This document shows positions 45,450 through 57,200 of a DNA stretch of 64,000 nt, piece after piece. The notes under the pieces are model-generated. The model searched no databases and had not been told where the DNA came from. It saw only the letters and a list, made by a program, of their open reading frames with translations. The DNA lies in contig MU006225.1 of NCBI GenBank assembly GCA_010093685.1, forward strand, positions 254,507 to 318,506, written 5' to 3'. The translations under genes and the position numbers were made by a program. Source of the DNA: Ophiobolus disseminans. Taxonomy: Eukaryota; Ascomycota; Dothideomycetes; Pleosporales; Phaeosphaeriaceae. Each line of letters begins with the position of its first letter. Position 1 is the stretch's first letter.

Positions 45450-47590
45450 TGTCACACAAAGTCGTCCGCCACAGTCCGGCGTCATGAGCAAATTATCCCT
45501 CCTAGATTGCTATATCTCATACAGAGTGACCAAGAGCCCATCTGATATTGGGTATAGGGTCATCGGACGCAGTCCTCGACGGCCCGTTGGGTGCACAAGC
45601 CGGCTTGGAAGAGGGAGGCTCAGGAATCGAGTCATGGCCAAGTCGTACCATCGTTGTACGAGCAATATTCCAGAAATTTCGCACCTCGTGTCTCACATCG
45701 TGACTGGCTGTAAAGTCCACGAAGCCACGGCTTGCCAAGTTGAAGATATTCCGGCACATAGCGCTAAGACCAGAGGCACAAGGGAGTAGGTGCGGGGTTG
45801 GCGCGCAGTAGCCGAATCGCGCGTTGTGTAGTCGACGCATAGGCATAGGGGCGGTGATCAAGCCTTTTGAAAGTGCGCCTTGGATTGTTTATATGTTCTT
45901 GGGTTTGACTTGGACGCTTGGTACGATTTTTCCCACGCGAGGACCAAGCGTGCCTCATGTGCTTCGCTTAATATCGAATTGCGGGGTTAGATTAGACGGA
46001 GTATTATGGTCGGTGCAGCCGAATACATTTGGTTAACCCCTGTAGGTAGGTGCCCACACAGATCGCGAGCTGACATTGAGCACCAGGGTGATCAAACGAC
46101 TGGTTGTGAAGTGCATGTAGATGCCAAGCGGATGCCTGCTCAAGAACCTGATTCGGCAGATGTAGCATATGAGATCGTGGCCGGACGGGCTCCGTAAATT
46201 CGTATAAGTACTTTCAATTGCCGGGTGCTTGGACTTTGTCTGGACCGTATGCAGAGTCGAGTTGATTGAGAATGACCGACATGCCCAAGCCGGAGTTTCA
46301 TCGCTTCAATAGGGCGAAACGGGTCCTCAAGCATCGAGTCGCCTTTCAAAATAAAGAGCAAACCGATTGAAATATGGCTATTATCGCTCTGGTCTAGCAG
46401 TATCCCTATGCGACAGCACAGTGTCAGTTGTCTGAGTGGCCGCCAAAAGATAAGAGAGCTGTCGTGTTACTTCACCTGCCGACGGTGTTGATTTAATGAG
46501 GGTTTGAACGAAACTTGAACTAGGCCCGGTACTCTGCTTCTAGGCCAAATAGCGCCCAAACATGTCCTCCGTCTTGGAAAATAACCCCTTAGTGTCTAGC
46601 CTGTGCGCAGCGAAGATAGAGCATTCGCAGTATGCCTACTCTTGAACATCTTGCCCAGAGCCGTTATTCGCATCAGTGGTCGGCTAGCCAGTTGGAACTG
46701 GCTACGTTCTATCCGGCCATGGACGTACTTAGACCAATGACACCAGTGCGGGTAACGAGATATGAGGACGTTAAGGAGGCGTTTATCTGTTTAGAACCTT
46801 GGACATAAAGACCGATTCGAAACGCTGGACACCAAACCATATTTTGGAGGCCTCGCATGTTCTTCCATCACAATGGAGGGGAATATGCGATGCTCAACCA
46901 TTGTTGTGACTGGTGGTTGCATCATGCAGCAGAAGCGCAACTTCATGAAGCTCATAACGTACGCTCCATTGGAAGATCACATCCGCGACTGTCTTAGCTG
47001 GGTCGTGTTTTGCCAATCCGCCGTGACAGTTCTAAGTATTGGACGCGTCGCGTCGCGTGGCGAAGCTGTATCGGCCAGCAACCTCGGAAGGCAAAGAGAA
47101 ATGAAGGTGGGTATATCTGGGGGCCTACCACAATGTGTGTAAGTATCTAAGGATCTGATAACCCCTTCTGTCGGTCGCTTGATGTTGGCATGATGTTGAT
47201 AAGGTTGGTGAAGGTGGAATGCGCAGACTTCACATGTGTTTGATGCGGGGCTGGTGAACTAAGCTTGATTCGGACATCCGATCGTCCCGCATTGTGGCAA
47301 GAGAAATAACGTCTTCATCCATCATGTTGCAGATCACAAACCCCAAGACGAGAAGATTTAGTTTGACAACTTCATTAAGTTAAGGTATAGCGACGCTGAT
47401 GGTCTGCGTACCTTACTACACGAGATGCAAAATCAATCCAGAAGCATTCGATGCCACCCTATGGTCAACAGCACAGGAGCATCATGCACGACACTATGAA
47501 CCTTCCGATACCCATTCGTGGCAATGATCTTGCGGTAGATTCTTCGGCCTCCAAAGTCACAACTCCAATGTCTCCCACTCGTTGCGTCAC
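45450..47590. other. intergenic, 2.1 kb, no recognised feature
   Basis: Upstream of the GH7 gene. A 114-codon minus-strand frame (45517-45861) has fairly protein-like sequence (MCRNIFNLASRGFVDFTASH) but no family I know; it could be a gene remnant. No repeats or RNA genes seen. Long cellulase promoters are common, so regulatory sites may lie here. Confidence 0.4.
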
Positions 47591-49570
47591 TTAAACCGCA
47601 AGCACGCTTTGGCCGCCGTCGTTAGTGACACGCTTCCTCACTTTCAGATCCAGAAATTTTCCAACGCCCTTGACCAACCTGCCCTCCTCATCTTTCCAAA
47701 TGATAGCAGCGAACGCAGTGCCTGTTTTGAGACTCTCAATCGCTCTCATTACCATGTGATGCTCCTCAGGCTTCATCGCAACATGACGCTTTATCGCAGC
47801 AAACCATTCAGGACTGCTGAAACGATGGATTACAGTAACTGAACAAAGAGCGATGAGGTTGGTCAGCAACATTGGCTCTTGCGTAGAGATGACGAGACGA
47901 GCGCCGTAATGGCGTTACAAACGTATCGTAGCCAGGAGGGACTCGTTGAGGGCTTTGGCGCCTGGGTTAGGGAGTATGTACTGGGAGGTAAAGTCAGTAA
48001 CTACGATTGAATACGGGAGATGGTATACATATCCTGTGGGCCTCATAAAGAACCACCATCTTTCCAGCAGCTTTTGACTGCAGGTACCGTTGCAGACCAA
48101 TGCGAAACAGGATGCATGCCGTGTTCGCGTCAACAAAAGGACATGACATGTCCATGATAGTGACCTCTCCTTCATTGAACTGTGGAATGGGGCAGCTGTT
48201 GTCAAGATCTAGGAATGACTCCAGGAGACCTAGCCTCATCTGTAGCATGTTGATTTGAGCGGGGTTGACGCGACACTTCTTGAGCCTCGCTTTGAAGGTG
48301 AGATAGTTGAACCCGAATCCTTCCGTGGCCATTTGGCGAAAAATTTGCGTGACTGCCGCCAAGTAGAGGGGCGTGTCGTCCGACTCACTCACGTTCATGA
48401 GAGTGAGCATGATCTCAATGTCGAGGTTCTGCGGCTTGAGTTTGAACTTCAAGGCGGAAACGTTTGGAACTCGAAGGTAGAGCTTGGACATCTTGACGTA
48501 ATTCGATGGCGAAACTAGCACATGCACTTTTTTGACATGTGCATTGTCCGGGTAACTCGGATTGGGTGCACCAAGGAAAGCTGCCTCTGAGATGCTGAAG
48601 CCAGAGCCGTCACCGCCAAATTGACCATAACTGAAAACAAGTGCCGAAAGCGGCTTTTCAAGGCGCCCGAGCTGTTTCGACGGAGTGAGTGCATTCTCCA
48701 AGATACAGGCAGTCGTGTGACTCTTTCCGCTTCCTTGGACACCGCAGATAAATGCAGAGAAGGGAGCGTTTGTGTTGAGAAACAACATCGCCCTCTCATG
48801 TGAGCCGAGAAGTCCGAATTGCGGGACTGCGTCGCGGTTGTCTTTCGAAAAGGAAGTTTCCGAGAGAAGTGGCGCGTGCTGTATCTCAGCATCCACTTCG
48901 TCGTCCACCTCTTCGTTGTCATTGTCTTAGTCTCCAGATTCTCCAGCAAGGAGGAATCTCATGTCAGATGCATCGAGCGGCTCACTTGTCAGATGCATCG
49001 AGCGGCTCACTTGTCAGCAATGCACTTCTAGATGAATTGTCCTTGTCGTGGATTTTCACCTGATTCAGCTTCCTAGCAAGCAGATCGTCTTGAGGTTGTC
49101 CGTTTGAATTCATGGCAGTGTCGTGCGCAGTTTGCATTGCCTCTTGATCAAGCGGTTGTGCCATCGGGTGTGTATCCCACAGGCTGTCGAAGTTCCGCGA
49201 TCCACTGCACTGGTTTCAACCAGAAGTCTCAGCCGGTCGCGGTGGGATCTTGGCCTTGCTATCACGAACCGGATCGAAACTAAACTTGTGACCGGGTTTG
49301 CGAAGCCTTGATGTATTAGTCTTTCGAGCTCTGATCGTGGTGGAGGCTGGACTTACATGTTCACTGTTCGCATGAGCCGGCTGCTCTCACTTGTTGGCCT
49401 ATGAGCACCAAATGGTCTTTCAACCATGAATATCCTTTGAATTTACCATTACTGTCGAAGGCCTCGTCCCAGTACTGCCGATATACCCATTCCTCGAAAC
49501 TGAGCGCGGCGCCTACCGGTGCAACTGTTGGTTTCGATGTAGCTGGCGTGCTTGACTTGGCTGGGGTGGG
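47591..49570 (-). pseudogene. P-loop ATPase (HerA/FtsK-like fungal orphan), broken
   Basis: The conserved core lies at 48908-47994. Walker A is FICGVQGSGKSHTTACILEN, followed by HVLVSPSNYVKMSKLYLRVP; the Walker B region is EVTIMDMSCPFVDANTACIL, and VVLYEAHR stands where DEAH is expected. After a frameshift at that box the C-terminal part continues (NPGAKALNESLLATIRL, stop, RHYGARLVISTQEP, FSSPEWFAAIKRHVAMKPEE) to 47591. The N-terminal part reaches at least 49290 (KIPPRPAETSG, stop, NQCSGSRNFDSLWDTHP), probably to 49570. Breaks: TGA (Trp), TAA (Gln) twice, a 25 bp tandem duplication that shifts the frame, and the DEAH-box frameshift. Related intact proteins are common in fungi but their role is unknown. 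Confidence 0.68.
48962..49011. repeat. 25 bp tandem duplication inside the ATPase pseudogene
   Basis: Two perfect copies of TGTCAGATGCATCGAGCGGC + TCACT. Reading the locus with only one copy restores the frame from SEPLDASD into MRFLLAGESGD, so the duplication is a disabling mutation. Confidence 0.9.
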
Positions 49571-49584
49571 TGCAGAGTTGCTAT

Positions 49585-49760
49585 CAGTCAGCTCAGTCAG
49601 TCCGGAGCTCTCTGGACTGACTGAATTGACGTCCTGAGGTCACTGAGCTGGACTGGACTGACTGCCAAGACTTTTCAATTAGATTAAAAGTCTAAAACTG
49701 ACTGACTGAACTGACGTCGCCACCGCCTGCGGACTGACTGGACTGACTGAAATGAGTTAC
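49585..49760. repeat. CAGTCAGT / ACTGACTG-rich subterminal repeats
   Basis: Many copies of CAGTCAG, GACTGACTG and ACTGACTGA in both orientations, lying at the 3' side of the hAT transposase. They probably form the terminal or subterminal transposase-binding region of the hAT element; that is inference, as the opposite end is lost. Confidence 0.6.
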
Positions 49761-49996
49761 CTGGTGTCAAACTGAGATAAATGCTCCTGTATTTTTGAAA
49801 TTTCTTCCTCTAATAGTGTGCGTGCTAGCCCAGAAGCTAAGGTAGTTGTTGGCTGTATACCAAGCCTCTTCCAGCTCTTCAAACTCTGCAAAGCTGAAAC
49901 AAGTTCTGGCTTCATATGAAGTCTCTAGGTGCCTAACATGTCGCCAAGCTCGCTGAAAGTCCGCTCACAGTCTGCCGCTGCCACTGGTATTGTTAG

Positions 49997-50218
49997 TGTC
50001 AGACCTAGCAGCTCAACCTCATCGATACATCGTGATCCCCTATCGGTCCGATACATGAGCTTACATGAGCACGGTACATTCCAGTACCTTCTATGGCTTT
50101 CACAGCCACTCTTTCCACGTCATATGCTTACGCGTACTCTTGTATATAATCTTGCTTGTCCACTCTATAGAACAATCAACCTTCTCCCTCTTTTCTGCCC
50201 TGTCTCTCACATCCGACA
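49997..50218 (+). repeat. solo LTR, copy D (222 bp, long variant)
   Basis: TGTCAGACCTAGC to CATCCGACA with the GTTAG duplication (49992-49996, 50219-50223). It splits the hAT dimerisation domain; deleting the LTR and one duplication restores that reading frame. It shares its 3' terminal ~50 bp and ends with copies A-C and the whole length with copy E. Confidence 0.92.
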
Positions 50219-51494
50219 GTTAGGATGTTAATAGCAAACTTTAAGAGTATAGGGAACTGCCCAGCAACTGACTCCCAGTATAGAAGTGGATTGAGAGACA
50301 GCCAATCCTCCTCAGCTAGCGCCGGTTGCCGCTTCCATATCTTATACTCATCCTCAGCAAGGCTTGCTTCTAACTGCCGTGTGCTTTGCTCAATTGACGA
50401 CTGTAGAAAAGCTGATCGCAACGTTGAAATCCCTAGCCGGGGCTTCTTACGCGGCGGCGTTACTGTGTGAGCTGGAGTAGCTGCAGAGTTCTTCCGCCCT
50501 TGCCACATGCGCAGGAATGCCTGGTGGTTATCGTCAAGCCAGCCATCACGATAGTGGACATCGTCACGGGCAGTGACATGGGTGTCAGGCACCTTCTAGA
50601 GCGCTGAGAGGTGGTGCTTGTAGTGTGGGTGTAGTATTGTGGCGGTGTAGTAGACAGGCGCGTTGTCAAATTTTGCGTTGTACTCAGCAAGCTTACAGTG
50701 CGCAAGGTTAACGTTTGTAACAACATGATCTTCAGGCGCGTCTAGATCTTCATAATTCACATCCTTAAGGCAGTCTTTGAGAGCCCCAAGCTGGTCAAGA
50801 AGCCACTTAAACGTTACTAGAACTTCTCATATAGCGCCATGGCGGCCGTGTCGGCCGCGACCTTCAAGCAGCCGTGTAGCTTCGGCAAATAGCTCAAGGA
50901 GTCGAATGTACTCCGTTATTGTCGCCTAGTCCTTGCCACTTAGACCGCCTTCGCGTATGTATAGTCGTAGTTGCGCAGCAGGGAGCTGCTCGCAATTCTT
51001 CCAGCGTCGTGAGGTTGCTGTTGCAGCACTATGCTCTTTAAGTTTACACTCAATATAGCTATCGATAGAGTTGTGTAGCTCAGCTGCGCGCAAAAACATG
51101 TTAAAATAGCTATTCCAGCGTGTCTTGATAGGCTTCACAAGCTGCCGGATGTTAGGTGTAACACCTAGTGACTCTACCTCCTTGCGCTGTAGGCGCTCCA
51201 GTAGTTGTTAAGTTTAAGGCGTATAGATAGACGCAATTACGTCAAAGAGGACGCCAATAGGACCGTATTGGCGCCACTTATCTATATACTTCTCCTCTTC
51301 CTTAAGGTGAGCGGCGTTATTCTCGTACGCGCTACGGTCTTTGCCCCAGATTACTAATTGCGCGCTTAGGTTGAGTATATAGCAGCAGCACCGCAGCCGC
51401 CGCTTGCTTGCAATAAAGTCAAACTCCTCTACTGAGAACTCAACTGCAGTATTGTTGTTACTTGCGTTGTTAAGAAGATGAGCAAGTTGCGGAC

Positions 51495-52017
51495 AGATTT
51501 GATACGTTTTGGTTTCGATACAGGTATGGATGCAGAGGCATTCGTAACCGGCGACAGGGATGGCCGGCTGGCTACCGCTAGGCTCATTGCAAGATTTGCG
51601 ACGGTTTCCATACCAAGGTCCGACTCGAAAACATACATCCCTTACTCCGATTCTTGGGCGAAATGCAGATCTGCTTCCGAGGTCATGGGTCACATCTCTT
51701 GTTCACTGTGAAAACTGTGTACAGCGAAAAAGCACCAAGATCGTGTCTCGAACATGTATGTGCTGATTTCGTTGAGCTGGTGGGACACCTAAGCCGAGCA
51801 ACCTCTATATGCAATAGTATCAGCTCCAAGACGATCTTTTTACCCAGCCCAGTTGCACGCGGTTTGTCGGGGATGCGGGGGGAGACATAGTCGACCGTGC
51901 CAGTGGTGTCAGGTTACACGAAGCGCTCGACGTCATAGTACGAACGCTCAGATGTGGACTTGAATGGCGACAGGAACAATTTGATGAGCGACTAGATGAC
52001 CCGGACGGATCATCCAG
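51495..52017 (+). pseudogene. unknown three-copy family, copy 3, left part
   Basis: Plus-strand remnant resembling copies 1 and 2 at 60.5-63.2 kb: GWPAGYR, stop, AHCKICDGFHTKVRLENIHP, then LLRFLGEMQICFRGHGSHLL, and near the LTR ASGVRLHEALDVIVRTLRCG, then LEWRQEQFDERLDDPDGSS. The conserved CxxC, LHPLL-FLG and CFRG-G elements align with copy 2 (ELHCDMCDAWHTDF, GLHPLLQFLGDMTMCFRGNG). The N-terminus is gone: the hAT remnant starts where it should be. A TAG, a frame change near 51.8 kb and the chromovirus insertion at 52018 break it. Function unknown. Confidence 0.6.
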
Positions 52018-52215
52018 TGTTAGGAATAGATGGATAGAGAGCGGTAGAGTCGGCATAGATTAGGCAGAAGAGGTAGAAGGTTGATATATTCCCCTTGTGT
52101 GTGTGATGAGACGAATCGCTGTCCTCTAGACAGCCCTTCGTTCCCGCCTTATATACTGCGGGGTAAGGTCATGTGATCTTGCCCTTCATCAACCCCATAT
52201 GGGCCAGTCCTAACA
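52018..52215 (-). repeat. 3' LTR of the chromovirus
   Basis: 198 bp, plus-strand TGTTAGGA to TCCTAACA (8 bp terminal inverted repeat). It appears identical to the copy at 59347-59544. Confidence 0.95.
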
Positions 52216-52232
52216 ATATCCCCCTTGTTAGG
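52216..52232 (-). promoter_or_regulatory. probable polypurine tract
   Basis: On the minus strand ACAAGGGGGATATT directly precedes the 3' LTR, the usual place for the plus-strand primer. Confidence 0.5.
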
Positions 52233-52747
52233 GATAGTCGACTCGACTGTGGCAACTTCTTACACGGGTCGTCCCGCGCAAGGGCAGATACCGTCTTAGT
52301 CCGCCATATTGAGCCATATTGGCCTAGGGCAATTTTTGGTTTGAACATCTGCCTTCACCTGGTGAGAGACCTGAGCAGGAATCTCTCTCACCTTCGAAAT
52401 TGCCTCGTTGCTAGCGCGTTTGAGCGTTTGCAAACGGCCATAAAAATAAGCCCTCAGCTCAATTTGACGATCACTCCTACATCTCACTCTACTTTTCGCG
52501 CGTAAGTGATCCTCTATCCAGAGAATTCTAGGATCGAAATTCCAGGGCCCAGCCAGATTAGAACGACGTCATATAGCGCGTTCTGGCACGTTTTGGCGGG
52601 GTCGGGCTTGTTGTGGGCCAGAGTGGCCGTTGTTGTGGTGACCTGAGACTGACTTTCGCCTCCAGGCACAACACGACATTCTGAACCACAGCTTCAACCG
52701 CTCTTACTACTATTCGCATCCTACTCCGCATCGTACGCCTCGCCGCT

Positions 52748-53884
52748 ATGACGCGTACCATTGTCGACAATAGACAGGAAGACCTCGACAAGAATGGCGC
52801 CCGTACCGCTCATCCCTGCATGAGGTGCCAAGATGGCTTCGTCGACGGCAACCTCGAGTTCAATAGCCACATAGGGTGCCGTATGCCCGTGATCACCGAC
52901 GAGAACGACAACGAGCTCACTTAGAAGGAATTCCAGGGCAAGACCAGGAAGAGTGACGTAGTTCAGTTCCTTCGGTGCGAACGCTGCCTAGCCAAGGGCG
53001 CAGACTGCTTTCCGGTAAGTGAATTGCCTTATTTAGCACATCTAGGCGCTTTCTGGCGCAATCCGGGCCATGTTAACGCATCTAGCCTCCTAAGGGCTAC
53101 GAGAAGCAGTACCGGCGCCTAGAGGACCTAATAGTGGCCGCTGAGACCGCGGAGACGACGATCACCCGCTGTCCTAACCCCACTGAGCCTCAGGGAGAGA
53201 ATATCACCGAGGAGACACACAAGCGGGCCCTAGAGCGATCTTAGAACCGCGCCGCGTTCATTGCGTACGCCGGCAAGTTGTTCCGCGCTGTTTCTGGGTG
53301 AGATTTTCTATTTTCTGTCCCTAGGATTCAGCTAATCTCTTGGAGTCCGATTAAGCCCTACGCTGTCCATTTAACCGCTCACAGCGGCGCTATCAAGCTT
53401 AAAGACGATACTTACTCTGGAGTCGTCGTTAAGTATCGCGACAGGACTGTTGCAGGTTAGGCCAGCGCCGCTAGCAAGAAGAAGCGCGCACTTAAGGAGG
53501 CCGAGGCCAGCACTAACGAGGACACTCCTAAGACGCCTAAGAAGCGCGTAAGTTATCCTATTCTAGCACAATTTGGCACGACCTAGCACAATCTAGCGTA
53601 ACTAAGCTGACTCTAGCCTATAGAAGAGCCGCTATAGTGCTGCTGAGTGGGCAGGTGCCACTTCAAGTCCGGCTAGTGCGCCCTCGTCCACTGGGTCCAC
53701 TAATGACCGCATTGCTGCTAATCGCGCCGCGAGGGCCGTCGCTGACTCCCGTAAGGCCTACTCTAACCTGTCCAAGGGCGAGAAATCCGCCTACACCCGT
53801 CGCCATGGCAATCCTTTCGACCTGTTGCTGCTAGGCGAGACTTCTAGGGGTAAGAGCAAGGGTAAGAGCAAGGTGAGGAAGTGA
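52748..53884 (+). pseudogene. antisense accessory gene inside the chromovirus, Cys-motif protein, RIP-mutated
   Basis: A plus-strand gene opposite to gag-pol. I place exons at 52748-53014, 53086-53297, 53385-53547 and 53624-53884, with GTAAGT, GTGAGA and GTAAGT donors; lengths add to exactly 301 codons. The start is MTRTIVDNRQEDLDKNGART, with Cys motifs HPCMRCQDGF, SHIGCRMP and LRCERCLAKGADCFP. A Lys/Arg-rich middle and a basic end (KSAYTRRHGNPFDLLLLGET, then GKSKGKSKVRK) follow. Three in-frame TAG codons fit Gln (near 52.92, 53.24 and 53.46 kb). Introns can persist because the genomic RNA is the other strand. The paired Cys motifs resemble fungal zinc-cluster or Gag-like orphan proteins. Function unknown; exon 3 borders are the least certain. 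Confidence 0.55.
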
Positions 53885-54299
53885 GTGGTGTTTGGAGTGG
53901 ATTAGGAAGAGAGATAATGAGAATACCCTAGGATAGATGAATATAGGCTAGACTGCCTGGCAAGGGCCGTGAATGTGGTCTTTAGTGCCTTCGGCGGTCG
54001 ATCTAGCAAGAAATAGTTCCTCTTGCTGCCTATTTCTCCTATATATCTGTGATTGTGATATTGTATCCTGTTCTGCGGTAGTCACTCCTGCGCTCGCATA
54101 ATTCAGTCTGGAATGTGCTATTCGTGTCCTAATTTGCTATAACCAGCTTATTCTAGGTCATTCTAGCGCAATCCAGCACGTCCTAGCGCGTCTTAATGTA
54201 ATCTAGGTCGTACTATCCGTTGCTATAATAGTGTGACCCGTGCCGTTAAACACCTTCTAAAACCTCGTAGGAAAAAGGCAAGGTAAAGGTAACAGGTAT

Positions 54300-57200
54300 C
54301 ACATGGCTCATAATGTTCTAACGTTATCCCTCTTGTTTTTTAGGGGTCGACCTCGACGCTTTGCTAGCCCTTCCTGCTTCCTTTTGCGCTTTGAGAGGAT
54401 ACCTTTCCTCTTCTAGAATTCTTAGAGCGTATTTGCGGAGATTGACACTCCCGGCTCCTAAGAGTTCTCCTCGTCTAGGTAATCCTTCTATTTGACGAGG
54501 TACTCCTACTTATCTTCCTTAGTCTTCCTTCGATCGAGGATCTTGTCTACCTCGTACACGTTGTCGCCGCATTCGCGCAACGTGTCTACAATAGGTATGT
54601 CTAGATGTAGCACTAGACCTCGTAGACTATATAGCTCTAGTAGTGAGGCATGAAACACTAGGTAAACGTCCTTCAGCCCAGGCATGTCCACTTTGAACGC
54701 CGACGGCCCAATCTAGGCCACAATAGTCCCTAGTCCTATGTATTTCTAATCTAGCTTCCTTTTTAGCCTAGTAGACCGAATATGACGGTTGGATAGTAGC
54801 ACTTTATTATTGATTTTGAACGGAATAGGCAGGCGTTTCTTGTCGGCATACTTTTTCTAATACTCATTAGCAAGAAGGATTCTCCTCTTGCACTCTGCCT
54901 GTAATAAAATCACTCTAGCCGCTACTGCTATACCTAAGGGTAATTCTCCGTCACTAAGTGCCTAACTAGGCTAGTTTGCGCTACGAGGGTCCAAACCGTA
55001 GTACGCGCGGAATAGCGTCGTCTTTGTAGTTGCGTGTACGCTGTCATTGTACGCGTACTCCGCTAACGAGATCTATAAAGCCTAGTTGTCCTGTTCTAAG
55101 GTGCAAAAGCACCTTAGATACTGCTCTAATGTCTGATTCTGTCTTTCTGTCTAACTATCTGTCTCTAGGTAGTACGCGGAAGTGAGGACGCGCTTTGCGT
55201 CTAGGTAGTAGTTAAAGGTCTCCTAATGCTTCGCCTTCATCAAGAGGCCACGATCTGAGATAATCCTCACGGGTACTCCGTAAAGTCGTATAATCTCCCT
55301 TATCTAGGCCTGTGCTAGGTTAGTCCTATCCTAGTCGCAACGCGCTAGGATGTAATAGGCTATCTTAGTGAGCCTGCACACAACTACTATAATCGCGTTA
55401 TACACTACTCTAGAGATCTTGCTTAGAGGAAGTTCGACAATAAAGTCGAACGTAACCTCCTCCTAAGCCTTTGTTAGTGGTAGTAAGGGTGCTAGCGGAC
55501 TGTATAGCTTGTGTTTCGCTGCAACAGATCTCTTGCAGCGTAAATAATTATTGCAATAGCTAGCTACGTCCTTTGCTATCCCTTTCTACGTATACTAGCG
55601 CGACACTTTCTCTAGTGTCCTTCTTGCACTAAAATAGCCCGCGAGCGGACTGTAGTGGCACTCTTCGAGTGCGCGTGCCTTTTCTTTAGGCGTTGAAAGT
55701 TAGAGTCGGCTAGCGTTACTCCTGCTAGCGCGAATTAGCTCGTTCTAGCCCGGATCCGCCTCTTCTTCCCCTATAGAGCTTTCTGAGGTCGTGTCCGTGT
55801 CTTCTTCGACTCCTTCAGCTGTCGCCGAAGCCGGCAGCATTTTTTCGATCTCCTAGAACTCTTTCTAGGCCTCGTCGACCTCCGTTGTCGTTTCTAACCT
55901 AGTTTTAGCTCTAGTAGCGACCGCGTTGATCAAAACTGCTCCTCTTTTGCTTCTATTTAAGATAAGATCTCTTAATAGTTCTACGAAAGCCTAATTGTAC
56001 TTCTGAGCTAGCTTCTATGCCTCTCTTATGTAGTCTAGGCGTCGTAATAGCCTATCTGCTAGGTTAGTAGCTCCTAGCTAGTAGTTAAGGATAAAATCGT
56101 ACTTAGTGAGGGCGAGGTATAATCGAACCTGTCTGTAGTTGAGAGTCTTAGTCTCTATAAACTACTTAAGGTTATGATAATCTGTTAAGATCTCAAAGTA
56201 GACACCTTCGAGATAATAACGCTAATGTTCTAGACTTTTAACTATCGCAAGCAATTCTTAGTCGTGCGTGTTATAGTTGTACTTAGCTTAGATTATCTTG
56301 CGCGAGTAGAAGTCGATTAGGCGCCACTAGGACGTTCCGTCCTTCTTTAGCACTTTCTGGCTCAAAATGCCTAAAATTGCACCGCCTGAGGCATCAACCT
56401 CTACTTTGGTTTCCCTATCTCTCTTAAAGTGAGCGAGTATAGGTACTTAGAGAAACGCATCTTTCAAAACTTAGAAAGATCTCTCTCCTTCTGCACCTAA
56501 ATCGATAGGCTAGCTCTCCTCCTTCCTTTGAGCATAGCCGCCCCTAGCCGAATTTAGCGCTTTCTGGGTCAGTTTGGTTAATAGTAGCGCTAGTTTAGAG
56601 AATCTGGCAATAAATCTGCGGTAGTAGTTTATAAAGCTAATAAACACTCGGATATCTCTCACTGTGCGAGGCATTAGCCACTCTAAAATTGTCTTAACTC
56701 GGTCCTAGTTAATGCTAATTCCTTTAGGACTAATAATGTAGCCTAGGTACTCTATGCGCTAAGTGTGCCACTCGCACTTCGAAAGCTTTAAAAATAGCTT
56801 CGCCTCACGCAGTCTCTGTAGTACTTCCTTAACGTGTCCTACGTGTTCTTCCTCCGTATCAGAGAAGATAAGGATATCGTCTAGGTAGACGATACATGTA
56901 ATATCCACTAGTCCTACTAAAGCCTTATTAATGTAGGCTTGGAATTGGGCAGGTGCGTTCGTTAAGCTGAACGGCATCACTATATACTCGTAATAACCGT
57001 ACCTTGTCCTAAAGGCAGTCTTCTACTCGTCTCCCTTCTTAATTCGGACCCTGTAATATGCTTCACGGACGTCTAGCTTCGTATAGAACCTTACTTGCGC
57101 TAAGCGTTCTAGTGACTCCGCAATTAGGGGCAATAGATAACGATTCTTTACAGTAATCTTATTTAGGCCTTAATAATCTACACAAAGTCTTAGGGTACTA

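Larger units (their letters stand above)
49580..51490 (-). mobile_element. hAT-family DNA transposon remnant
   Basis: Minus-strand transposase runs from about 51480 to 49770. Segments in order: FIASKRRLRCCCYILNLSAQ; PNIRQLVKPIKTRWNSYFNM; YYTATILHPHYKHHL; WESVAGQFPILLKFAINILT followed, across an inserted solo LTR, by IPVAAADCERTFSELGDMLG (hAT dimerisation domain). In-frame stops (TAA twice near 51.21 kb, TAG near 50.93, TGA near 50.83, TAG near 50.6) fit Gln or Trp codons hit by C:G to T:A changes. The 5' third of the transposase and that end of the element are missing: at about 51490 it abuts a broken gene on the plus strand. The other end lies in ACTGACTG repeats near 49580-49760. Confidence 0.82.
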
